DNA of 36,633 bases from Clostridiales bacterium (GTDB taxonomy: Bacteria > Bacillota > Clostridia > Oscillospirales > Acutalibacteraceae), in assembly GCA_012523185.1 (NCBI GenBank), contig JAAYIY010000059.1, positions 1 to 36,633 on the forward strand, given 5' to 3'. The translations under genes were made by a program, and so were the position numbers. The notes under the pieces were generated by a model. The model was not told the DNA's origin. It saw nothing but the letters and a program-made list of their open reading frames with translations, and did not search any database. Shown here in pieces: positions 9,057 to 15,257 of this stretch. How positions within the stretch are numbered: position 1 is the stretch's first letter; each line of letters begins with the position of its first letter.

Positions 9057-9143
9057 TGGTGCCGGTGGCGGGGGTCGAACCCGCACGGTATCGCTACCAC
9101 CGGATTTTGAGTCCGGCACGTCTGCCTATTCCATCACACCGGC
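9057..9143 (-). tRNA. tRNA-Leu (anticodon CAA)
   Basis: Class II tRNA with acceptor GCCGGTG/CACCGGC, the usual GGTTCGA T-loop, a long variable arm (GGTAGCGATACC) typical of Leu/Ser tRNAs, and the anticodon loop CTCAAAA in a CCGGA/TCCGG stem. This gives anticodon CAA, which reads UUG. The 3' CCA is encoded (9057-9059). It has its own promoter at 9160-9188. Confidence 0.95.
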
Positions 9144-9159
9144 ATATGCTGACTTGGTC

Positions 9160-9188
9160 ATTATAAATCAAAATTAAATAAATTTCAA
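9160..9188 (-). promoter_or_regulatory. Promoter of tRNA-Leu
   Basis: Read on the minus strand, TTGAAA and TATAAT are separated by 17 bases, about 15 bases upstream of the mature tRNA 5' end. This is a near-consensus sigma-A promoter. Confidence 0.8.
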
Positions 9189-9257
9189 TAGTTTTTAACG
9201 GAGCGCCGCAAATTTGCCGCGCCCGAAGCGTTCGCGGGCGCGGAATGTGCGGCTTTG

Positions 9258-9941
9258 TCAGATGATTTTGTTCATCAAAAGCAAAGCGACGGCACACGAG
9301 ACAATTATAAAGACAGCGATTAAAACAGCGGCGGCAGTGGCACCGCCTTTTCTTGAGGAGGTTGCGGGATTCGGCATCAGCTTTGCCGCGCGCAGCGCCG
9401 AAACGACAGGCTTGTAAAGCAGGAGGGTCACGGCCATATTAAGCGAGCCTTTTATGAGGTTAAAGGGCAAAAAGGCCGGAATAAGCAAGTCGGCGACAGC
9501 CTCCCTCGGCATGCCTGTGTATATCGGAGTTAAAAGATAGTTCCACAGCATCATTACGGCGACCATGAGCGCCGTTCCCGAAAAAAGTCCGACAACCGCC
9601 GCGGGCAAGCTTTTCTTTCGGGAGTATATGACAGAGGCGGGCAGCACGAACGCCCATGTGGAGAGGACGTTCATGACAAAGCCAATCCACCCTGTCGCGC
9701 TGAATGTTACCATTTCAAGAAATGAAACGACGACGGAAATTATCATGGCGGGCAACGATCCGAAAAGAAGGCCGCCCATGGCGATTACAACATCCTTGGG
9801 GTCATACTTCAAAAAAGGCGCGGCTGGAATGAGCGGAGGCATTGTGTTGCTCGATATCGAAACAAGGACAAAAGCCGCCGCGCAAAGCATCGCGCACGCC
9901 ACCATTGATTGTGTAGACAAACCATTGCCTTTTTTATTCAC
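9258..9941 (-). CDS. ribU: Riboflavin ECF transporter S-component (RibU)
   Basis: Integral membrane S-component of 227 residues with about six transmembrane helices. RibU hallmarks are FLKYDPKDVVIAMGGLLFG after helix 1 and GFVMNVLSTWAFVLPASVIY in the middle; these segments line the flavin pocket in known RibU proteins. It binds riboflavin (and related flavins) and imports it with a shared EcfA-A'-T module, which is not in this window. I chose GTG 9941, giving MNKKGNG, because AAAGGGTG sits 8 bases upstream; the in-frame ATG at 9968 has no ribosome binding site. It lies 40 bases behind the Gx-transporter gene in the same transcript. No FMN riboswitch is visible, since the shared promoter leaves only a short leader. 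Confidence 0.85.
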   Translation of the reverse strand: MNKKGNGLSTQSMVACAMLCAAAFVLVSISSNTMPPLIPAAPFLKYDPKDVVIAMGGLLFGSLPAMIISVVVSFLEMVTFSATGWIGFVMNVLSTWAFVLPASVIYSRKKSLPAAVVGLFSGTALMVAVMMLWNYLLTPIYTGMPREAVADLLIPAFLPFNLIKGSLNMAVTLLLYKPVVSALRAAKLMPNPATSSRKGGATAAAVLIAVFIIVSCAVALLLMNKII

Positions 9942-9981
9942 ATTAAACACACCCTTTAAAAGCGCCATAGCGCGCTGATGA

Positions 9982-10482
9982 TTATTTTAACTTGAAGCTT
10001 TTAAGCCCGGCAACAGCGTACTGCGCGCAAAGACCTGTAAAGACACCTGTTAATATTGCCGAGAGCAAAAGAGCGGGGAAATATAAAAAAACCTTTGTGC
10101 TGCCGAGCATGAACGAAGCGGCAAGAAGCTGCCCCGTGTTGTGGGCGACGGCGCCGAAAACACTGACTGCCCACAGGCGGTTCCCCGTAAGAAATCTGAA
10201 AAAAAAGCACATAGAAAAAAAGCAAAATATACCGCCGGAAACGCTGTATATGAGGCTCGCTGCTGTGCCCGTGAAGAAGCTCCCAAGAATCAGGCGCGTA
10301 AAAAGCACGGCCGCCGCGTCCTTTTTGCCGAACAGCGACATTGTGACAAGCGTGACGGCGTTTGCCAGACCGAGCTTTACGCCGGGAATGGCGGAAGGAA
10401 CGGGTATTTGCGCCTCTATAACAAACACGACAAGCGCAAACGCGGCAAGCACGGCGTCCGCCGCAAGCCTTTTTGTACTCAT
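9982..10482 (-). CDS. Gx transporter family membrane protein (Hpre_diP_synt_I family)
   Basis: Small integral membrane protein of 166 residues with about five hydrophobic helices. It carries the family signature AIPGVKLGLANAVTLVT after helix 1 and a histidine/asparagine pair in GAVAHNTGQLLAA. The family was once named heptaprenyl diphosphate synthase component I, but it resembles ECF S-components and is often found near flavin or electron-transfer genes in Clostridia. ATG 10482 follows GAAGGTGAAGC, a better start than the upstream ATG at 10512. It is the first gene of a two-gene transcript with ribU, which suggests a flavin-related or other cofactor role. That link is inference; the substrate is not known. 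Confidence 0.78.
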   Translation of the reverse strand: MSTKRLAADAVLAAFALVVFVIEAQIPVPSAIPGVKLGLANAVTLVTMSLFGKKDAAAVLFTRLILGSFFTGTAASLIYSVSGGIFCFFSMCFFFRFLTGNRLWAVSVFGAVAHNTGQLLAASFMLGSTKVFLYFPALLLSAILTGVFTGLCAQYAVAGLKSFKLK

Positions 10483-10523
10483 CGCTTCACCTTCAGATTT
10501 AATCAAATACACCGACGCGCTTT

Positions 10524-10552
10524 ATTGTATCGTGAATTATTAAAATAGTCAA
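10524..10552 (-). promoter_or_regulatory. Promoter of the Gx-transporter/ribU operon
   Basis: On the minus strand TTGACT and TACAAT are 17 bases apart. The transcript would begin about 35 bases before the ATG at 10482, too short a leader for a riboswitch. Confidence 0.75.
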
Positions 10553-10672
10553 CAAGCAATATGAAAGGGCTTTTCGACTTTTGGGGATTTCGCATAAGGG
10601 TGTCGGAAAAAGGCTGCGTCAAAACATAAAACAACACGCACCACAATAAAAATAAAAGGCGAGGTAAACAAA

Positions 10673-11683
10673 ATGGATATGTCACAATGGAAAAGAGATC
10701 TGATCAATTCTAAAGCAAAAAAGCCCATGCCGATTTTATCATACCCCGCTGTACAAAAGTTGGGGGTGACTGTGAGGGAGCTTGTCGGCAGCAGCGGGAT
10801 TATGGCGGAGTGTGTCGTCGCTGTCGCGGCTGACAACGACTTGTCGGCCAGCGTCAGCTTTATGGACTTGTCTGTCGAGGCCGAATGCTTCGGCTGCGAA
10901 GCCATTATTTATGATTATGACGTGCCTGCAATCGGTGCGCCGATTGTGTCGGGCTATGAGGATGCCGACAAGCTGCGCGTCCCGAAAATCGGAGACGGCA
11001 GGAGCGGAATATGCCTTGACGCGATTGAAAAAATAAAAAAAGCTGTTACAGACCGCCCTGTGTTCGCGGGGTGCATCGGCCCGTTCAGCCTTGCCGGCAG
11101 GATGATGGGAGTCAGCGACGCCATGCTCTGCTGTTATGACGAGCCGGAAACGCTTGAGCTGATATTGCAAAAAGGCACACAATTCATCACCGACTATATA
11201 AAAGCGTTCAAAAGAAGCGGCGCCGACGGCGTGATACTTTGCGAGCCGCTTTCGGGCATGGTCTCGCCGTCTCACGAGGAGGAGTTTTCCGCTCCGTATA
11301 TCAGGCAAATTGCAGACGCGGTGCAGGATCAAGACTTCCTTGTCATATACCATAACTGCGGCGATTTTACACACAGGATGACACGCTCGCTTTCAGAAAA
11401 CGGGTGCGGAGCGTACCACTTCGGCGAAGCGGTTGAGCTGGGCGATATGCTTGACGCGTTCCCCTCCGATTTGCTTGTGATGGGAAACATCAGCCCGTCC
11501 TCGCTGTTTGCCGCCGGAAAGCCTGAGGATATGAGGTCGGCGACAGAGAAGCTGATGAAAAGATGCGCCCCTTATAAAAACTTTGTCCCGTCGTCAGGGT
11601 GCGACATACCGCCGCAATCGCCGTGGGAAAATATCATGGCGTTTATTGATTCCGTAGACGGTTATTATAAATCCGCGGACTAA
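10673..11683 (+). CDS. MtaA/CmuA-type cobalamin-dependent methyltransferase (UroD superfamily)
   Basis: Cytoplasmic TIM-barrel protein of 336 residues in the uroporphyrinogen decarboxylase superfamily. The zinc-binding signature of the MtaA/MtbA/CmuA methyltransferases is present: H227-x-C229 in IYHNCGD and C310 in SSGCDIPP. True UroD enzymes lack these ligands. Such proteins move a methyl group between a corrinoid protein and a thiol such as coenzyme M, homocysteine or another acceptor. The ATG follows GGCGAGGT. It stands alone: no corrinoid-binding protein, reductive activator or substrate-specific methyltransferase is in the window, so substrate and acceptor are unknown. It is divergent from the flavin-transporter operon. 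Confidence 0.82.
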   Translation: MDMSQWKRDLINSKAKKPMPILSYPAVQKLGVTVRELVGSSGIMAECVVAVAADNDLSASVSFMDLSVEAECFGCEAIIYDYDVPAIGAPIVSGYEDADKLRVPKIGDGRSGICLDAIEKIKKAVTDRPVFAGCIGPFSLAGRMMGVSDAMLCCYDEPETLELILQKGTQFITDYIKAFKRSGADGVILCEPLSGMVSPSHEEEFSAPYIRQIADAVQDQDFLVIYHNCGDFTHRMTRSLSENGCGAYHFGEAVELGDMLDAFPSDLLVMGNISPSSLFAAGKPEDMRSATEKLMKRCAPYKNFVPSSGCDIPPQSPWENIMAFIDSVDGYYKSAD

Positions 11684-11739
11684 CAAAAGAAAAAAACTTA
11701 AAAATTCGGGTACGGCGCGAAAAGCTGTTTCGGCGGAGC

Positions 11740-12606
11740 TTATTTTAAAGACATTGTTTTTTCAGCGCTTTTTGTTTTTGCGGGCACCTCTTCTTTTTCG
11801 CGCGGCTTGCCGTTTTCTTTGAAAACATCGGTAAAGTTCACGAGGAATAAAAGCAGGTATGCCGCCCATGTGGGCAATCCCTCGATTATGCCGTTTTTTC
11901 CGACGACGACAAGAAGTACAAACATTGTTATAAGTATAAAAAGGAACGAGACGAGCAGCGCGATGTAACGCCTGTTTCCCTGCCTTGCCTTGCCTGCAAG
12001 GAAAACGACGATAGAGAAAGCAAGCAAAAACGCGAACAAAAGCGCGCCCGCCCAATGTGACATACAGCGGAGCGAATTAAGGATCAGCTTTTCGCCTGCC
12101 GAGGGCACGTTTATGGTGACAAAAATCGCCGCCGACCCCAATGAACCGCAAATTACGCCGGATCTGCTGTGATAGCCGTTAATTCTGTACATATAAAGCA
12201 CGTTTAAAAAGATCGAAACAGAGGAAATGATGCCCCAAAGCTTAAAATGAAGCGGATAATCAAGCCCTATCATGCTTGCCGTATATTCAAAAGGGTCTTT
12301 TAAAAAGCAGTACCAAGTGACATAGGCAAAGCCCAAAGCAAGTGACGACAGGCAAAAAATGCGAATCAGCTTCCCCGGCGGCGGCCCGAAAAGAAACACT
12401 TTTATGCACAAGGGGAAAACCAAAAGGATTGTTGTTGAAAGAACGGCCCATGCCGCGTAAGCCGCCGCGCCTGAAATGCCTGTTTCTGACGGCGCGTATG
12501 TGTCGTGCTTTAAAAAGAAAGCCAGCCATGACATGTAAGCGACGATTATCGCAAGCCAAAGAAAGAAATAAGTCCTCGGAAGTTTTTTTGATGTCTGTTT
12601 CGGCAT
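11740..12606 (-). CDS. Membrane protein of unknown function, about 8 TM helices
   Basis: I do not recognise a family. The protein has 288 residues, about eight hydrophobic helices (for example FFLWLAIIVAYMSWLAFF, YIALLVSFLFILITMFVLL, AAYLLLFLVNF), a positively charged N-terminus (MPKQTSKKLPRTY) and a Lys/Glu-rich hydrophilic C-terminal tail of about 30 residues, probably cytoplasmic. A Cys-Met-Ser-His-Trp stretch precedes helix 6. ATG 12606 is preceded by GGGGAGGGGAGAG, a strong site; longer in-frame starts lie upstream of its promoter. It is a single-gene transcript with its own near-consensus promoter, divergent from the GH123-like gene across a G-rich repeat. Confidence 0.75.
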   Translation of the reverse strand: MPKQTSKKLPRTYFFLWLAIIVAYMSWLAFFLKHDTYAPSETGISGAAAYAAWAVLSTTILLVFPLCIKVFLFGPPPGKLIRIFCLSSLALGFAYVTWYCFLKDPFEYTASMIGLDYPLHFKLWGIISSVSIFLNVLYMYRINGYHSRSGVICGSLGSAAIFVTINVPSAGEKLILNSLRCMSHWAGALLFAFLLAFSIVVFLAGKARQGNRRYIALLVSFLFILITMFVLLVVVGKNGIIEGLPTWAAYLLLFLVNFTDVFKENGKPREKEEVPAKTKSAEKTMSLK

Positions 12607-12631
12607 ATGCTCTCCCCTCCCCGCAACATAA

Positions 12632-12660
12632 ATTATATGCCCTCGGCGGCGCGCTGTCAA
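12632..12660 (-). promoter_or_regulatory. Promoter of the 8-TM membrane protein
   Basis: On the minus strand TTGACA and TATAAT match consensus exactly with a 17-base spacer. The leader to ATG 12606 is only about 20 bases. Confidence 0.85.
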
Positions 12661-12740
12661 CACTGCCGGGCAGTTCCCGAAAGCAAAACCCCGTGAAACG
12701 GCAAAACCGCCGACACTTTATTTATATGATAAAAAAACGG

Positions 12741-12871
12741 CGCGGATAACGGACGGAAGGGGGAAGGGCGGAGGGGCGGACAAGGGGCGGAGGGGCGGAT
12801 AACGGGCGGAGGGGCGGATAACGGGCGGAGGGGGATAACGTGCGGGGGGGGGATAAAGGGCGGAGGGGCGG
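12741..12871. repeat. G-rich degenerate tandem repeat between divergent promoters
   Basis: About 130 bases made of variants of GGGCGGAGGGGCGGATAAC (unit about 19 bases, with shorter and longer copies), almost free of C and T runs on the plus strand. Many GGG/GGGG tracts are spaced closely enough for G-quadruplex formation. It carries no gene. It lies between the minus promoter at 12632-12660 and the plus promoter at 12881-12909. The rest of 12607-12962 holds only these promoters and leaders. Confidence 0.85.
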
Positions 12872-12880
12872 TTGAAGCTA

Positions 12881-12909
12881 TTGACAATGCCGCCGCGCAA
12901 GGTTAAAAT
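12881..12909 (+). promoter_or_regulatory. Promoter of the GH123-like gene
   Basis: TTGACA and TAAAAT are separated by 17 bases. The leader to ATG 12963 is about 45 bases. The G-rich repeat ends ten bases before the -35 box. Confidence 0.8.
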
Positions 12910-12962
12910 ATTATCAGGCGGTAAAAATAAACATTTCAAAGTCAAAATGAGGAGGAAAAAAT

Positions 12963-14588
12963 ATGTTTATGTTCGGAAACGGATTGTTATCCTTAAAACG
13001 CGTAATCGGCTCTATACTTGTGGCTGTCTTAAGCCTTGGCTACTCGCTCGGCTTAAGCTTCGATTTTCAGGGCGTTTATTATGACAAATCGTCTGTTGTG
13101 ACTTATTGCTTTTATGACTCGACACACAAAATCGACAAAAAAGAGTTTTTAGGCAAAACAAAGACATACGACATAAAGCTTGCCCGAAACGAATACGAGG
13201 CTTGCCAGATAGCGATACGCTCAAAGTTCAACAGCCCGTCAAGAAAATATACGATTGAGTTTACACAGTTCAAAAACGAAAGCGGCGACGTGCTTGAATC
13301 AGCGGTGTTTGAGGAAAAATACATCACCTGCGTCAGCGACAAAAATTACGGCACATACCCGGACGCGCTTATACCGTTTACGAGCGGAGAGCAAAGAAAT
13401 TTAGGCTACGCGCAAAACTGGCCGTTTTATATACGGGTGCGCGCCGATGAAAACACGCCCGCCGGCACATATTCGGCGCAGATAACTGTCAAGAGCTTAA
13501 GCGACGGCGATAAAGTCCAGCTTGTCGCGGACGTGACTGCCACTGTTTGGGATTTTGACCTCCCTGTGACGCCGTCATGCGAGACCGCGTTTGGGTTAAG
13601 CCGCTACAATATCGCCAAAACTTATTACACACAGGGGAACCCGGAGCGTGAGCAGGAGCTTTATGAAAAATATTATGAGTTTTTGCTTGACCACAAGATT
13701 TCTCCTTACGGACTGCCCGTCGACATACTTTCAAGCGAAGCGGACGCATATATGAGCGACCCCCGTGTGACGTCCTTTTTAATCCCATACCCCGCAAGCG
13801 ACGACGCGTTGAGCGACTATTATCAAAAAGTGCGGTCAAACCCGGAATGGGCCGCCAAAGGATATTTTTATCCGATAGACGAGCCGGGCGGGCTTGAGGC
13901 ATACGGCAAATACACAGCCATCACAGACCGCCTCGCAAGAGTTTGCCCGGGCTACAACATGGTCACTCCCGCCAATATGGCAAGCTTTAAGGAAGACGGA
14001 AAGACATATTACACAACCGAGCTTCAGGCAGGCAGGAGCAACATTCTTTGCGGGATATCGGACATATTCGCGAAAGACAGCTTTTTAAAGCAGGTCGACG
14101 AGCGGAGGGCCGACGGCACAAAGATATGGTGGTATGTCTGCTGCGGACCGCAGGACGACTATTGCAACATTTTTATTCATTTTGAAGGCATAAAGGGCAG
14201 GCTGCTGCTGTGGCAGCAAAAGGAGCGCGACATCACGGGACTGCTTTATTGGGACACGACATTTTGGCGCGACGTTATTTCGCCGTGGGGCGACGCCCTG
14301 ACGACGCCCTGGACGGGCAACACCGCTTTCGGCGACGGTTCTTTGATGTATCCCGGTCAGGACGGTCCTGTTACAACTCTGCGACTTGAAGAAGTTTCGG
14401 ACGGTATCGACGACTATGAATACCTGACGATTGCCGAGGAGCTTTTCGGCAAGGAATATATAGACAAAAAGATTGCCAAGTTAACAAACACCATGACTGA
14501 TTACACTCTTAACGACTCCCTGCTCACGAAAGTCCGCGCTGAAATAGGCGGCGACATTGAGCGTGAGCTGTCGGGCACTGTCAGATGA
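12963..14588 (+). CDS. Secreted GH123-like glycoside hydrolase (DUF4091)
   Basis: Protein of 541 residues with an N-terminal hydrophobic segment (about 12-32) that is a signal peptide or anchor. An N-terminal beta-sandwich (about 55-190, with KLARNEYEACQIAI and ENTPAGTYSAQITV) is followed by a TIM-barrel region of the DUF4091/GH123 type. Its signature YFYPIDEPGG holds the Asp-Glu pair D306-E307, matching the catalytic DE of GH123 beta-N-acetylgalactosaminidases, which use substrate-assisted catalysis. The C-terminal part has the family pattern GDGSLMYPGQDGP...LRLEEVSDGIDDYEYL. ATG follows GAGGAGG (12949-12955). It is monocistronic with its own promoter. Hydrolysis of a beta-GalNAc-containing glycan outside the cell is likely but not proven; many DUF4091 proteins are uncharacterised. 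Confidence 0.82.
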   Translation: MFMFGNGLLSLKRVIGSILVAVLSLGYSLGLSFDFQGVYYDKSSVVTYCFYDSTHKIDKKEFLGKTKTYDIKLARNEYEACQIAIRSKFNSPSRKYTIEFTQFKNESGDVLESAVFEEKYITCVSDKNYGTYPDALIPFTSGEQRNLGYAQNWPFYIRVRADENTPAGTYSAQITVKSLSDGDKVQLVADVTATVWDFDLPVTPSCETAFGLSRYNIAKTYYTQGNPEREQELYEKYYEFLLDHKISPYGLPVDILSSEADAYMSDPRVTSFLIPYPASDDALSDYYQKVRSNPEWAAKGYFYPIDEPGGLEAYGKYTAITDRLARVCPGYNMVTPANMASFKEDGKTYYTTELQAGRSNILCGISDIFAKDSFLKQVDERRADGTKIWWYVCCGPQDDYCNIFIHFEGIKGRLLLWQQKERDITGLLYWDTTFWRDVISPWGDALTTPWTGNTAFGDGSLMYPGQDGPVTTLRLEEVSDGIDDYEYLTIAEELFGKEYIDKKIAKLTNTMTDYTLNDSLLTKVRAEIGGDIERELSGTVR

Positions 14589-14611
14589 CAAAGCTTTTTT
14601 AGATTTTGACG

Positions 14612-14640
14612 CGCGCCCGCGCGAAAAGTGCGCGGGCGCG
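14612..14640 (+). terminator. GC-rich hairpin after the GH123-like gene
   Basis: CGCGCCCGCGC (14612-14622) pairs perfectly with GCGCGGGCGCG (14630-14640), loop GAAAAGT. The sequence after it is TGTGCTTTTGG, a weak U-tract, so termination efficiency is uncertain. Confidence 0.5.
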
Positions 14641-14846
14641 TGTGCTTTTGGCGGCGGAAAAACGGAAATCTTGCTTTCGCGGACTTTGATTCGAGCAATC
14701 CTTTTGATCGGCACGCCGCCCTTTTAAAATATACAGACTCCGCGAAACGACCGTTCGCCGCCGTCGGCGGAAAAGGCGCACCTGCGGCGGCGCGCGCTTT
14801 TGCGCCTGCCGTATGAAATTTTCACAAATTAACACGGAAAAATGTC

Positions 14847-14875
14847 TTGATTTCTTTTTGCGGGCAGTGTATAAT
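14847..14875 (+). promoter_or_regulatory. Promoter of tRNA-Ser
   Basis: TTGATT and TATAAT are separated by 17 bases. The mature tRNA begins 17 bases after the -10 box. Confidence 0.85.
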
Positions 14876-14892
14876 ATAAATAGCCGCGCAGT

Positions 14893-14984
14893 GGAGAGTT
14901 GTCCGAGTTGGTCTAAGGAGCACGACTGGAAATCGTGTAACGGTCTAAAGCCGTTCGAGAGTTCGAATCTCTTGCTCTCCGCCA
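14893..14984 (+). tRNA. tRNA-Ser (anticodon GGA)
   Basis: Class II tRNA with acceptor GGAGAGT/GCTCTCC, long variable arm (ACGGTCTAAAGCCGT), T-loop GTTCGAATC and anticodon loop CTGGAAA between ACGA and TCGT. This gives anticodon GGA, which reads UCC/UCU. The CCA end is encoded (14982-14984). A terminator follows at once. Confidence 0.95.
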
Positions 14985-14986
14985 AA

Positions 14987-15028
14987 AAGCCCATGGAAGC
15001 AAAGGTCTTCCGTGGGCTTGATTTTTTT
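14987..15028 (+). terminator. Terminator of tRNA-Ser
   Basis: AAGCCCATGGAAG pairs with CTTCCGTGGGCTT (one T-G pair), followed by GATTTTTTT. Confidence 0.92.
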
Positions 15029-15194
15029 GTGCCCTTAAAAAATGTGCGGAATGTTTGTTGATTGACTCCCATTTCCGTTTTTGGCAAACGGCATAAAACA
15101 CAATGCATAAAAGATTTTACCATTTTGTTAAAAATGAGAGATGTTTTGACAGCGTAAAATCAAAGAGCCGCCGCAACTTAGAGGCAGGCGCCTA

Positions 15195-15223
15195 TTGACA
15201 TTTTGGCTGTAATAATCCATAAT
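15195..15223 (+). promoter_or_regulatory. Promoter of the LCAT-like lipase gene
   Basis: TTGACA and CATAAT are separated by 17 bases; the start codon lies about 35 bases downstream of the -10 box. Confidence 0.65.
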
Positions 15224-15257
15224 CTGATTGAAACTTTAAAAAGATAGGAAGATGATT

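Larger units (their letters stand above)
14589..14892. other. Intergenic stretch before tRNA-Ser
   Basis: No gene is supported here. It contains a GC-rich hairpin after the GH123-like gene (14612-14640) and the tRNA-Ser promoter (14847-14875). The middle is GC-rich with no recognisable element. Confidence 0.5.

Noticed and set aside
8869-9177. Plus-strand open frame of 102 residues across tRNA-Leu
   Set aside because: It begins with GTG without a ribosome binding site and reads the antisense strand of the tRNA, a frequent artefact.
9217-9243. Terminator of the ribU operon
   Set aside because: A 9-bp GC hairpin is present, but the minus strand after it has no T run.
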